Below, one piece after another: positions 17,375 to 26,417 of a stretch of 64,000 nt of DNA. The stretch is taken from assembly GCA_023411575.1 (NCBI GenBank), contig JAEYOP010000043.1:29127-93126 (forward strand), read 5' to 3'. This stretch comes from Bacillota bacterium (GTDB taxonomy: Bacteria; Bacillota; Clostridia; Acetivibrionales; DTU013). Under the pieces are notes generated by a model. The model worked only from the letters and a program-made list of their open reading frames with translations, was not told the DNA's origin and ran no database searches. Made by a program: the position numbers and the translations under genes. How positions within the stretch are numbered: the first letter of the stretch is position 1; each line of letters begins with the position of its first letter.

Positions 17375-18706
17375 ATGAGAGCTTCCTGTTTTCGAATTAC
17401 GGGGATCGTTGTGTCCCTTCTGCTTTTTTTGTCCGCGTGGGGCTGCGCGGTGGCCGGGCCGTCCGGGAATGCCGCCCCGGTTCCCGCTTCCGCCGCGGAA
17501 ACGGAAACGCGGGCGGAGGAGCCTGCCACCGTTTCCATCGGGATGGCCTACAGTTGGATCGGATGGGGCGGTTTTAAGGACATTACGGACAAATATCAGC
17601 GGGTGACGGACAACAAAATCGAAATCCAGGCCTTTGACGACGCTCAGGTGGATCAGTTGATCATGGCCCGGATTGCATCGGGAGACGTATGGGATATTAT
17701 CATCCGGTTTCCGGGAGCGATCGGACGGAAATACAACCCGCCGGCCAATTTCGTGGATCTTTCGGCGGAGCCCTGGGTGTCGAGGGTGGCGGAAGACCGC
17801 CTCCCGAGCCTCACCTACGACGGGAAAATCTACTGCGCCCCCTTTTCCGGCGGCGCGGGGGTAGGGATCCTCTACAACAAAAAAATATTCCGGGAGATGG
17901 GACTGTCCGTTCCCGGAACATACGAGGAATTCGACCGGGCCTGCGCGGCGATCAAGGCCGGGGGCATCGTCCCCATCTACATGGCGGCGAAGGATAGCTG
18001 GCCCGTCGTGCAGCTCATCGGAAGCGAGTTCGCCCAAATGTGGAACCGGGACAGGGACCTCCTGGACAACCTGAACCGGAACGAGACCAACTGGTCCAAA
18101 GCGGGGTTGGTCGAGTACCTGAAACGGATCGACGGCTATGTGAAAAAGGGGTATTTCAACGAGGACATGGCTGCGGCGACCTATGACATGCAGCTGGAGG
18201 CGCTGGCCGGGGGCAAGGCGGCCATGGCCTTCCAGGGTTCCTGGGCGGGGCAGGAGATGGAAAAGCGGTATCCCGGCTCGACGCAGGACATGGGGGAGCT
18301 GGGAGGGCTTTCTCCGGATGGGAAGGCCGTCTATGAAGTAGGCTGGGAGGGCGGCATGTACATTTCCAATAAAAGCGTCAATATTGACACGGCCAAAAAT
18401 TTCATCCGGTTCTGGTGCGAGCCGGAGCAACTGGAGTATTATTACGGGCGGAAAGCGTCCATTGCCTCTTTTAAAGACGTAACGGTGGGAAAACTGGACG
18501 GATGCACGGCGGACGTGGTTGCGGCGGTAAAGGCCGGAAACACCAGCGCCCATTGGAACGACGTGTATGTCATTCCTTATACGGAGGAATTCGATGCGAT
18601 TCTTTCTTCCTTGCTGTTCCAGAAAAAGACGCCGGAGGAAGTGGCCGCCGATTGGGACCGGTATTGCAGCAGGATGGGGAAGCAGATGAATTTTCCCGGC
18701 TTTTAG
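17375..18706 (+). CDS. ABC sugar-binding lipoprotein (family 1), divergent from the sensor kinase
   Basis: Extracellular solute-binding protein anchored by lipid. The frame is open from 17255, but ATG 17375 with GGGAGAAA in front gives a proper signal peptide ending in a lipobox (SAWGC) followed by an Ala/Glu-rich linker. The mature part (from about VSIGMAYSWIGWGG) looks like the maltose/multiple-sugar family. It has no permeases directly behind it: a terminator follows and then a second binding-protein gene. Its place opposite the YesM gene suggests it may serve as a sensing partner or as an alternative receptor for the downstream permeases. Confidence 0.87.
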   Translation: MRASCFRITGIVVSLLLFLSAWGCAVAGPSGNAAPVPASAAETETRAEEPATVSIGMAYSWIGWGGFKDITDKYQRVTDNKIEIQAFDDAQVDQLIMARIASGDVWDIIIRFPGAIGRKYNPPANFVDLSAEPWVSRVAEDRLPSLTYDGKIYCAPFSGGAGVGILYNKKIFREMGLSVPGTYEEFDRACAAIKAGGIVPIYMAAKDSWPVVQLIGSEFAQMWNRDRDLLDNLNRNETNWSKAGLVEYLKRIDGYVKKGYFNEDMAAATYDMQLEALAGGKAAMAFQGSWAGQEMEKRYPGSTQDMGELGGLSPDGKAVYEVGWEGGMYISNKSVNIDTAKNFIRFWCEPEQLEYYYGRKASIASFKDVTVGKLDGCTADVVAAVKAGNTSAHWNDVYVIPYTEEFDAILSSLLFQKKTPEEVAADWDRYCSRMGKQMNFPGF

Positions 18707-18725
18707 CCGGTTCCGTCCTGCATTT

Positions 18726-18763
18726 GGGCCTGTTGGGGAAATGATTCTCCACAGGCTCTTTTT
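18726..18763 (+). terminator. Intrinsic terminator after the first sugar-binding protein
   Basis: GGGCCTGTTGGGGAA pairs imperfectly with TTCTCCACAGGCTC around a 4-nt loop, followed by five T residues. Confidence 0.7.
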
Positions 18764-18948
18764 CATATACGCTCCTTTCTGTCCGCGTTTTTTCCCGGAG
18801 CCCTCCTCCAGGTAAAAAATCCACATGCGGAAAAGTCAATTTTGTGCATTCGTTTCGGTAAAAGGAGGAGGTATAGTTGAATTACGGTACCGTACCTATT
18901 ACAAACCTATTACAAAAATCTCACCGATTATTCTAAGGAGGTCAAGTT

Positions 18949-20283
18949 ATGAAATTTTCCAAAATCCTGGTGACGGCTCTGTTGGTCATAGGCATGCTGG
19001 TATCCGCAGTCGGCTGCGGAGGAACCGCTTCAAACACCGGAGAACAACCGGCAGCTTCTTCCGCAGAAACGGCCGCGGCTTCCACCGCCGCTTCGACACC
19101 CGATTCCGCCGGGCCGGTGACCCTTTCCATCCTTGCCGGACAGTCCACTTCGGATGCCGGTATTGAAGACATGATCGACAAAGCGCTGGCGAAAAAATAT
19201 CCGAACATCAAGCTGCAGTGGGAAACCGTGGACTGGGGAAAGGATTTCCAGCCTAAAATGCAGCAGTATCTGCAGTCCGGCCTGCCGGATATCCTGGTAG
19301 GAAAGGCCCAGGACATTGCCACCTACGGTTCCATGGGCAAGCTGGCGGATCTGACGGGGAAGCCCTATCTGTCCAATGTCCTTGATGCGGCGCTTCCCGG
19401 CGTCACCATTGACGGGAAGACCTACGGAGTCGTATACAATGCGCTGTACCAGGGCGTCTACTACAACCGGAAGATTTTCAAGGAAAACGGTCTTACCATT
19501 CCGAACACACTGGATGAGCTGCAGGCCATCATCGACAAGCTGAACGCAAAAGGAATCACTCCCTTTGCAACCCATTTTGTGGACACCTGGAGCATCGGCA
19601 ACATTACGATGCAGTTTGCCATCAATGACGTATTCAACAAGACCCCCGACTGGGGCGACCAGCTGCGCGCAAACAAGGTATCCTTTGCGGCCTCGGCGGA
19701 ATATAAGAAATGCTATGAGTACAACAAGCTGATTTATGACAACACCTGGAAGGACGAAACCTTTGCCCTCGCACAGACGGACTGCGACGCAAGAATGGTT
19801 CAGGGCAAAGCGGCCATGAAGGTTTCCGGCTCCTGGTCCATCCAGAACTTCATGAACGTGGACAAGGACTTTGATTTCGGCATCTTCCCCTTCCCGAACC
19901 AAACCGGTGACGCAAAGCTTATTTTCGAGCCCAACATGACCTGGATGAAGAGTGCCGACACCAAGAATTCGGATGCGGTGGACAAGGTTTTCGACGTGCT
20001 CACCGGCGACAAGGACCTGGCGGTTGAGATTTACAACTTCACCAAAACGGCTTCCATGCTGAAGAATGTAAGCCCCACCTTCCAGAACGCAAGCCAGCCG
20101 GACATCGACAAGTATGCTGCCGACGGCAAGATCGTGGACGCCAACTCGGGCAATAACCAATTGAAGTGGGGCGGCTTCCAGGAGGAAAACGCAAAGGACA
20201 TCGCGGCCTGGCTGCAGGGAACGGAAACGCTGGAGCAGGCGCTGAAGGCGTCGGATGACCGAAAGGACAACAGCAAGCCGTAA
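18949..20283 (+). CDS. ABC sugar-binding lipoprotein (family 1)
   Basis: Solute-binding lipoprotein of 444 residues feeding the two permeases downstream. The signal peptide ends in VSAVGC, with the lipid-modified Cys followed by a low-complexity Ser/Ala/Thr linker. TAAGGAGG lies just ahead of the ATG. The residues around GKTYGVVYNALYQGVYYNRKI fit the sugar-binding family 1 fold. A strong terminator between this gene and the permease gene would keep binding protein in excess. The substrate is probably a galactose-containing oligosaccharide given the two galactosidases nearby. Confidence 0.9.
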   Translation: MKFSKILVTALLVIGMLVSAVGCGGTASNTGEQPAASSAETAAASTAASTPDSAGPVTLSILAGQSTSDAGIEDMIDKALAKKYPNIKLQWETVDWGKDFQPKMQQYLQSGLPDILVGKAQDIATYGSMGKLADLTGKPYLSNVLDAALPGVTIDGKTYGVVYNALYQGVYYNRKIFKENGLTIPNTLDELQAIIDKLNAKGITPFATHFVDTWSIGNITMQFAINDVFNKTPDWGDQLRANKVSFAASAEYKKCYEYNKLIYDNTWKDETFALAQTDCDARMVQGKAAMKVSGSWSIQNFMNVDKDFDFGIFPFPNQTGDAKLIFEPNMTWMKSADTKNSDAVDKVFDVLTGDKDLAVEIYNFTKTASMLKNVSPTFQNASQPDIDKYAADGKIVDANSGNNQLKWGGFQEENAKDIAAWLQGTETLEQALKASDDRKDNSKP

Positions 20284-20315
20284 CCCGGGATTCATTATCA
20301 TACCGGCTTAAAGGC

Positions 20316-20355
20316 AAAGGGGGAATAATGCGGTCTGATTATTCCCCCTTTTTTT
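20316..20355 (+). terminator. Intrinsic (attenuating) terminator between binding protein and permeases
   Basis: A perfect 13-bp stem, AAAGGGGGAATAA (20316-20328) with TTATTCCCCCTTT (20339-20351), a 10-nt loop and seven T residues. It precedes the permease ribosome site by about 5 bp, so read-through sets the permease level. Confidence 0.85.
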
Positions 20356-20372
20356 CAAAAGGAGACGAAATC

Positions 20373-21254
20373 ATGCATCGGAATTCATTAAATCGTTCCA
20401 CCGCCCTGCAGTTTGCTTCCCTGGTTCTTCCGGGGTTGATCATTTTCACCATAGGCCTCATTCTTCCCATGTTCATGTCCCTGGGCTATTCCTTTACGAG
20501 TTGGAACGGGATGACCGAGGAAAAGCCCTTTGTTGGCTTTGAGAACTATACCAGGTTTTTTACCGATCCCTACGTCGGAAACGCCTGGGTTTTCACAATA
20601 AAGTTTACGATCTGGAACACCGTTATCCAAAACGTATTTGCACTGCTTCTGGCAGTCGCCCTCGACAGCTCCGTCAAGGGAAAGAAGCTCTACCGGACCG
20701 TGTTTTTCATGCCGTGCCTGATCAGCGCGGTGATTGCGGGCTTCATCTGGCTCCGGATGTTTTCCAACATCCTGCCTGCCCTCAACAACCTGCTGGGGAC
20801 GGACATCAATTTTCTCCTGTTTGGGAGCGGGAAAACCGTCCTGTCCGGATTCCTCATCGCCAACAACTGGCAGTGGATCGGATACTGGATGCTGATCTAC
20901 CTGGCAGCTCTTCAATCGATTCCGGCGGAGCTGTACGAAGCCGCCCGGATTGACGGGGCAGGGCCCGTCCGCAAGTTTGTCCGCATTACGATTCCCATGC
21001 TGGCGCCCGCGTTTACGATCTGTATCGTCGGTATTACCACCGGCTCGCTGAAGGTCTACGAGCTGCTGGTTTCATCCACCCAGGGCGGACCGGGGCGGGC
21101 TTCGACGTCCATCATCTACCTCATTTACAATACGGCCATCAGCGGGCGGCAGTACGGCTACGGCTCCGCAATGTCCATCCTTCTCGTTCTGGCATTACTG
21201 ACCGTGGCCGTATTCCAGCTCGGACTGCTTCGCAAAAGGGAGGTGCAGCTGTAA
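20373..21254 (+). CDS. ABC sugar permease (MalF/UgpA type)
   Basis: Inner-membrane subunit of a sugar importer with about six spans. The coupling EAA loop reads ELYEAARIDGAGPVRKFVRI. An upstream start at 20328 lies within the terminator hairpin; ATG 20373 has AAAGGAG at the right distance and gives the usual N-terminus. The stop overlaps the next permease start by one base (TAATG). The ATPase subunit is not in the window and is probably a shared MsmX/UgpC-type protein encoded elsewhere, as is common in Bacillota. Confidence 0.92.
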   Translation: MHRNSLNRSTALQFASLVLPGLIIFTIGLILPMFMSLGYSFTSWNGMTEEKPFVGFENYTRFFTDPYVGNAWVFTIKFTIWNTVIQNVFALLLAVALDSSVKGKKLYRTVFFMPCLISAVIAGFIWLRMFSNILPALNNLLGTDINFLLFGSGKTVLSGFLIANNWQWIGYWMLIYLAALQSIPAELYEAARIDGAGPVRKFVRITIPMLAPAFTICIVGITTGSLKVYELLVSSTQGGPGRASTSIIYLIYNTAISGRQYGYGSAMSILLVLALLTVAVFQLGLLRKREVQL

Positions 21255-22090
21255 TGGAGACAAGGAAGACTTCTTTTGGAACGGCGGCTTTACAGGTGTT
21301 TCTGACGATCATGGCCGCTTTGTTTTTTGCACCCATCCTGATTATCATCAACTATTCCTTCAAAACTAAAAGGGAGCTTTTGCTAAGCAATCCGCTGGCC
21401 CTGCCGGAGGGGCTGTACTGGGAGAACTACGCCAGTGCGTTCCGAAAGCTGAATCTGGTTACTACCTTCGCGAACACTTTTTTGTATACGGCGGTTTCCG
21501 TCGCGATCCTCGCCCTGCTGTGCGGAGCGGCGGCCTGGGCGATCGCCCGGCGCAAGGATAAATTCTTCAGGTTCAGCTACGTGTATTTCCTGGTGGGGAT
21601 TCTGATTCCCTATCAGGCGCTGTTTCTTCCGATTTATATCATCGGCTACAAATCCGGGCTGGTCAATACCCGGGTCGGAATCATCCTGATGTATATCGCA
21701 ACAGGAATGTCCTTCGGGGTCTTTCTCATGACCAGCTTCATGAAGACGGTCCCCCTGGAACTGGAGGAAGCGGCCAAAATAGACGGCTGTTCCATCTACC
21801 GGACCTATTTTTCCATCGTGATGCCGCTCTTGAAGCCGGCAATGGCCACCCTGGTCATCATGCAGGCCTTCCAGACCTGGAACGACTATCTGATGGCGAG
21901 CCTTTACGTCAGCAAAAAAGATCTGAAGACGCTGACGGTGGCTATGCAGGCGCTGTTTTCCCAGCAGACCAGCGATTATTCCACCGCGCTTGCCGCCATC
22001 GTACTGTCCGTATTGCCCGTGGCCATTCTGTTTATTTCTCTACAGAAGTATTTTATCAAGGGAATGACGGTGGGGGCGGTAAAAGGATGA
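21254..22090 (+). CDS. ABC sugar permease (MalG/UgpE type)
   Basis: Second membrane subunit of the same importer, 278 residues with six spans. The EAA loop reads ELEEAAKIDGCSIYRTYFSI, and the C-terminus LQKYFIKGMTVGAVKG is typical of the MalG side. It is coupled to the preceding permease by a TAATG overlap. No ATPase gene follows; the next 380 bp belong to the nrdD promoter and leader. Confidence 0.92.
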   Translation: METRKTSFGTAALQVFLTIMAALFFAPILIIINYSFKTKRELLLSNPLALPEGLYWENYASAFRKLNLVTTFANTFLYTAVSVAILALLCGAAAWAIARRKDKFFRFSYVYFLVGILIPYQALFLPIYIIGYKSGLVNTRVGIILMYIATGMSFGVFLMTSFMKTVPLELEEAAKIDGCSIYRTYFSIVMPLLKPAMATLVIMQAFQTWNDYLMASLYVSKKDLKTLTVAMQALFSQQTSDYSTALAAIVLSVLPVAILFISLQKYFIKGMTVGAVKG

Positions 22091-22173
22091 GCACCGTTAA
22101 CGGCCAGGGGATATAAAACGGGCAGAACGGCGGCAGAATGGCCCTTCGACGATGTGCAAAAAAAAGAGCAAAA

Positions 22174-22220
22174 ATACTATATATAGTTGAACAACTTTTG
22201 ATTGACCCAATATATCGTGA
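22174..22220 (+). promoter_or_regulatory. Tandem NrdR boxes
   Basis: Box 1 is ATACTATATATAGTTG (22174-22189) and box 2 ACCCAATATATCGTGA (22205-22220). Both resemble the NrdR consensus ACACWATATATWGTGT, and their starts are exactly 31 bp apart, three helical turns as in known NrdR operators. Box 2 overlaps the spacer of the promoter, as expected for a repressor of ribonucleotide reductase genes. Confidence 0.85.
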
Positions 22221-22230
22221 GTGATATAAT
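22202..22230 (+). promoter_or_regulatory. nrdD promoter
   Basis: -35 TTGACC (22202-22207) and a perfect -10 TATAAT (22225-22230) with 17-bp spacing, overlapped by the second NrdR box. Confidence 0.85.
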
Positions 22231-22240
22231 GTATTTGAAA

Positions 22241-22400
22241 TTAGCAGGCATTGCTAAAATACATGATTACATACAAGAGGATAAAGGGTTATGACAGAGT
22301 ACAAAAGGCTGCTCCTTTCTGTAATATCCGTATCGTAGATCATTCGCCATATTCTCAAACCTCCACGAAAGGAATAGGTTGTTTTCGGCCTATTCCTTTC
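22241..22400 (+). promoter_or_regulatory. Hairpin-rich 5' leader of nrdD, unknown class
   Basis: Three hairpins can be drawn in the untranslated leader: TTAGCA/TGCTAA at 22241-22257, a stem built on AAAGG/CCTTT extended by ACAGA/CTGT near 22294-22325, and a perfect 12-bp stem GAAAGGAATAGG (22367-22378) with CCTATTCCTTTC (22389-22400). No T-tract follows the last stem. No riboswitch class is recognised. Confidence 0.4.
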
Positions 22401-22467
22401 CGGCTCGTAAGCTGTATGAAATAAAATTCAATAATACTACTGAAAAGACGAAGGGAGCACGAAAATT

Positions 22468-24795
22468 ATGATTACCAAGATACGAAAGAGAGACGGAAGG
22501 GAAGCCCCCTTTAATATAGAAAAGATTGCGAACGCAATCAATAAAGCGCTGAACGCAACGGGCGGCAGGGATTATGAAACGGCCCTGAAGCTTGCGGAAA
22601 GAGTCGTTGACTATCTTGAGAAAAATCTGCGGAATAAGGCTCCCACTGTTGAAGAAATCCAGGATGCGGTGGAGCGGGTCCTCATTGAAGCGGGACACGC
22701 CCGCACGGCGAAGGAATTCATCCTTTACAGGGCCGAGAGGACGCGGATCCGCGAGATGGATACCCGCCTGATGAGGGTGTTTGAAGAACTGACCTTCAAG
22801 GATGCCAAGGACAACGACCTGAAGCGGGAGAACGCCAACATCGACGGCGACACCGCCATGGGCACCATGCTCAAATACGGCTCCGAGAGCGCAAAGCAGT
22901 TCTATGAAATGTTTGTTATTGATCCGAAATATACGGCGGCTCACAAGGAAGGCGACATCCATATCCATGACATGGACTTTCTTGCGCTGACGACCACCTG
23001 CTGCCAGATTGATCTGGACCGGTTGTTCCAGCACGGCTTCAGCACCGGGCACGGGATTCTCAGGGCGCCCAACGACATCCACAGCTTTTCGGCGCTGGCC
23101 TGTATTGCCATTCAGTCCAACCAGAACGACCAGCACGGGGGACAAAGCATTCCCAATTTCGACTATGCCATGGGCAAGGGCGTTGCCAAAACCTATGTGA
23201 AGCTATACAGGCAGAACCTTTTAAAGGCGTTTGAACTGCTGGCGGAAGGCCGCAGCATCGAAGCCGAGGTCCTGGGCGTTTTCGACAAGATGGGCAAGGA
23301 GAAGAACCTGGTTCCGACCCTGAATCTGCGGGACGGATACACCAAGCATGAAACGGCCCTTCTCAAGGGCATTGTCGGGGACGACGCCATCATTGCGAAA
23401 GCGCAGGAGTTCGCCCGCAAAAAGGCCGAGACGGAAACGGACCGCAATACCTTCCAGGCAATGGAGGCGTTCGTGCACAACCTGAACACCATGCACAGCC
23501 GGGCCGGGGCGCAGACGCCCTTCAGCTCCATCAACTACGGAATGGACACGTCGCCGGAAGGCCGGATGGTTATCAAGAATATCCTGCTTGCGACGGAAGC
23601 GGGCCTTGGCAACGGAGAAACGCCGATTTTCCCCATTCATATCTTCCGGGTAAAGGACGGGATCAATTTCAACGAGGGAGAGCCGAACTACGACCTGTTC
23701 AAGCTGGCCTGCAGGGTCAGCGCCAAGCGGCTTTTCCCGAACTTCTCGTTCCAGGACGCGCCGTACAATTTGAAATATTACAAGCCGGGCCGCCCGGAGA
23801 CGGAAATCGCCTACATGGGCTGCAGGACAAGAGTCGTCGGAAATGTGTACGACCCGTCCAGGGAAACGATCTTCGGGCGCGGCAATCTGAGCTTTACCAC
23901 GATCAACCTGCCGAGGGTCGGCCTGAGAAGCAACAAAAACATCAATTTCTTCTTTGAGGAGCTGGACAAGAAAATCGACCTGGTGATCGGGCAGCTGCTT
24001 GAGCGGTTTGAAATACAGGCGCGCAAAAAGGTGAAGAATTTCCCGTTCCTGATGGGACAGGGCATCTGGATGGATTCGGAGAAGCTCGGTTGGGACGATG
24101 AAATACGCGAGGTGTTGAAGCACGGCACGCTGACCATGGGCTTCATCGGGCTGGCCGAATGCCTGAAGGCGCTGACCGGGAAGCACCACGGCGAATCCGA
24201 GGAAGCGCAGAATCTCGGCCTGGAAATTGTCGGGTACATGAGGAGGCGTATGGACGAAGCCAGCCGGAAATACGGAATGAACTTTACGCTCATTGCCACG
24301 CCGGCGGAAGGAACGTCGGGCAAGTTCGTCAAGCTTGACCGGAAAATGTTCGGCGTCATCGAAGGGGTCACGGACAGGGAATATTATACGAACAGCTTCC
24401 ATGTACCGGTATATTTTGAAACCAACGCCTTTGAAAAGATCCGGCTGGAGGCCCCGTATCACGAGATGACCAACGCCGGCCATATTACCTACATTGAAAT
24501 GGATGGGGACCCGACGCAGAACCTGGAAGCCTTTGAAAAGGTGATCCGTTATATGAAGGAATGCAATATCGGCTTCGGCTCGGTCAATCATCCGGTGGAC
24601 AGGGACCCGGTCTGCGGATTTACCGGCATTATCGGCGACACCTGCCCGTCCTGCGGCAGAAGCGAGGACGAGATCCGTTTTGAAAGGATCCGCCGCATCA
24701 CGGGGTATCTTGTGGGCACCGTGGAACGGTTCAACGATGCGAAACGGGCGGAGGAGAGAGACAGGGTCAAGCACTCGATGGGGGCGGCCGTATGA
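22468..24795 (+). CDS. nrdD: Anaerobic ribonucleoside-triphosphate reductase
   Basis: Oxygen-sensitive class III reductase that makes deoxyribonucleotides from NTPs. The 775-residue protein starts with an ATP-cone (MITKIRKRDGREAPFNIEKI), the allosteric domain. Near the C-terminus are the zinc-site cysteines in PVCGF and CPSCGR and the glycyl-radical segment RRITGYLVGTVERFND, with the radical Gly at about residue 746. AAGGGAG precedes the ATG. It is 4 bp-overlapped with its activase gene and controlled by the NrdR promoter upstream. This gene is strong evidence for anaerobic growth. Confidence 0.97.
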   Translation: MITKIRKRDGREAPFNIEKIANAINKALNATGGRDYETALKLAERVVDYLEKNLRNKAPTVEEIQDAVERVLIEAGHARTAKEFILYRAERTRIREMDTRLMRVFEELTFKDAKDNDLKRENANIDGDTAMGTMLKYGSESAKQFYEMFVIDPKYTAAHKEGDIHIHDMDFLALTTTCCQIDLDRLFQHGFSTGHGILRAPNDIHSFSALACIAIQSNQNDQHGGQSIPNFDYAMGKGVAKTYVKLYRQNLLKAFELLAEGRSIEAEVLGVFDKMGKEKNLVPTLNLRDGYTKHETALLKGIVGDDAIIAKAQEFARKKAETETDRNTFQAMEAFVHNLNTMHSRAGAQTPFSSINYGMDTSPEGRMVIKNILLATEAGLGNGETPIFPIHIFRVKDGINFNEGEPNYDLFKLACRVSAKRLFPNFSFQDAPYNLKYYKPGRPETEIAYMGCRTRVVGNVYDPSRETIFGRGNLSFTTINLPRVGLRSNKNINFFFEELDKKIDLVIGQLLERFEIQARKKVKNFPFLMGQGIWMDSEKLGWDDEIREVLKHGTLTMGFIGLAECLKALTGKHHGESEEAQNLGLEIVGYMRRRMDEASRKYGMNFTLIATPAEGTSGKFVKLDRKMFGVIEGVTDREYYTNSFHVPVYFETNAFEKIRLEAPYHEMTNAGHITYIEMDGDPTQNLEAFEKVIRYMKECNIGFGSVNHPVDRDPVCGFTGIIGDTCPSCGRSEDEIRFERIRRITGYLVGTVERFNDAKRAEERDRVKHSMGAAV

Positions 24796-25442
24796 GCAGT
24801 ATTGATATGAGAACGGATGTATGGGGACAAATCGGCGGGGCGGAAGGACAGGTGCACAGTCCGGCTTTACCGCTGCCTCCCACTGCGGGGCAGCCTGTTT
24901 ATTCCATTATACCTCCCGTTGTACCGGAAACGAAGCCCGTAATCCTCCGGATTGCAGGCATTGTCAGGGAATCCATCGTCGATGGGCCGGGGATCCGGCT
25001 GACGGTTTTTACGCAGGGCTGCAAGCACCGCTGTCCCGGCTGCCACAATCCCCAGACCCATGATTTCGCAGGCGGCGAGCAGGTAGAAGCGGATACGATC
25101 CTGAGGCAGATCAAAAGAAACCCCCTGCTCGACGGAATCACGCTCAGCGGAGGGGAGCCGTTCGAACAGGCGGAGGCCTGCAGCGAGCTGGCGAGGGCGG
25201 TTCACGCATTGAAGCTGAATGTGATGATATACAGCGGATATACGTTTGAGGAGCTGCTGGCCGGTATGCCGGAGCGACCCGGGTGGAAGGCGCTGCTGGA
25301 AGAAACGGACATCCTGGTGGACGGACGGTTTGAGCTCGCACGCAAGAGCCTGATGCTGAAATTCCGGGGCTCGGAGAACCAGCGCATCCTGGATGTAAAA
25401 AAATCGTTAAAGGAAGGCAAGGCGGTTCTGGCAAATATATAG
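24792..25442 (+). CDS. nrdG: Anaerobic ribonucleotide reductase activating protein (radical SAM)
   Basis: Radical S-adenosylmethionine enzyme that generates the glycyl radical on NrdD. The cluster motif CxxxCxxC reads CKHRCPGC, preceded by RESIVDGPGIRLTVFTQG and followed by TLSGGEPFEQ, all typical of NrdG. At 216 residues it has an N-terminal extension of roughly 50 residues rich in Pro before the usual start (about ILRIAGIVRES). The ATG overlaps the nrdD stop. A later start would remove coupling and no clear ribosome site supports one, so the extension is probably translated; its role is unknown. Confidence 0.95.
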   Translation: MSSIDMRTDVWGQIGGAEGQVHSPALPLPPTAGQPVYSIIPPVVPETKPVILRIAGIVRESIVDGPGIRLTVFTQGCKHRCPGCHNPQTHDFAGGEQVEADTILRQIKRNPLLDGITLSGGEPFEQAEACSELARAVHALKLNVMIYSGYTFEELLAGMPERPGWKALLEETDILVDGRFELARKSLMLKFRGSENQRILDVKKSLKEGKAVLANI

Positions 25443-25452
25443 GAAACGGATA

Positions 25453-25486
25453 GGTGCTGCAAACGGAACACTGCAGTGCCTTTTTT
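25453..25486 (+). terminator. Intrinsic terminator after nrdDG
   Basis: GGTGCTGCA (25453-25461) pairs with TGCAGTGCC (25472-25480), including two G-T pairs, followed by six T residues. Confidence 0.75.
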
Positions 25487-25655
25487 ATGGATTCCGAAGA
25501 CTTTCCGGCGATTCCTGCGTATTATGGGTGGATTTGACATGGCACCGGATGAAATTATTTTATAAAATTTCTAATATACGGAACCTAATTCTGTTGCAAC
25601 CCGTCTATTAGTATGCTTGTATTTTTATGCTTTATAAAAGGAGCTTGAGTACAAC

Positions 25656-26417
25656 TTGGAAACGATTATTGAACTGAACAACCTGAGGAAGGTCTACAGG
25701 GTTGGAAATGAAAAGGTGGTTGCGCTGGACAACATCAACCTGAGCATAGGAAAGGGAGAGTTCTGCTGCCTTTTGGGGACTTCCGGCTCAGGCAAGTCCA
25801 CCATGCTCAACATGATGGCCGGTCTTGAAAAGCCGACCAGGGGAACGATCCGGATCAAGGGCGAGGCCATCGAGAAGATGAACGAAAAAAAGCTGGCCCG
25901 CTTCCGGCAGGAGCATCTCGGCTTTGTGTTCCAGTCGTACAATCTTTTGCCGATGCTTACTGCGGTGGAGAATGTCGGTATGCCCCTCACGTTTAAGGGA
26001 ATCTCCAAAACGAAAAGAGAAAAAAAGGCCAGGGACATGTTGAAAGCGGTCGGACTTTCGTCCCACGAAAAGCACAAGCCGTCCCAGATGAGCGGCGGCC
26101 AGCAGCAAAGGGTCGGCATCGCCAGGGCCTTTGTCGGCATGCCGGAAATCGTGTTTGCCGATGAGCCTACGGGGAACCTGGACTCCAAAACCACCAGGGA
26201 AGTCATGTCCCTGATCACCCAGATGGCGAGGGAGAACAACCAGACCCTGGTTATCGTGACCCACGATCTTGAAATAGCGAAGTATGCGGACAGGATCGTC
26301 CATATTCTGGACGGAAATATAGAAACAATAGAGATTATAAAGAAAGCCGGGGAGGTTTCAAATGAAGAGGTTGACAGTAATAGGAATGATTCTGGCGCTG
26401 TGCCTGCAGTTGTTTAG
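25656..26417 (+). CDS. ABC transporter ATP-binding protein (LolD/MacB-like)
   Basis: ATPase of the LolD/MacB/FtsE branch, which works with MacB-type permeases by mechanotransmission and not by classical transport. Walker A is GTSGSGKST, signature SGGQQQRVGIARA, Walker B IVFADEPTGNLD. The start is TTG, with AAAGGAG about 12 bp upstream. The C-terminal tail is acidic and overlaps the next gene by 56 bp. It forms one operon with the CARDB-type protein and the permease. Confidence 0.93.
   Translation: METIIELNNLRKVYRVGNEKVVALDNINLSIGKGEFCCLLGTSGSGKSTMLNMMAGLEKPTRGTIRIKGEAIEKMNEKKLARFRQEHLGFVFQSYNLLPMLTAVENVGMPLTFKGISKTKREKKARDMLKAVGLSSHEKHKPSQMSGGQQQRVGIARAFVGMPEIVFADEPTGNLDSKTTREVMSLITQMARENNQTLVIVTHDLEIAKYADRIVHILDGNIETIEIIKKAGEVSNEEVDSNRNDSGAVPAVV

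Noticed and set aside
18884..18893. ACGGTACCGT palindrome before the second binding-protein gene as an operator
   Set aside because: It is only 10 bp and has no second copy or matching regulator.
20328..20373. Earlier start for the sugar permease
   Set aside because: It lies in the terminator hairpin; the ATG at 20373 has a proper ribosome site.
24588..24690. Unusual zinc site in NrdD with only three obvious Cys residues
   Set aside because: The DRDPVCGF form is common in Bacillota NrdD proteins, so it was not treated as an anomaly.
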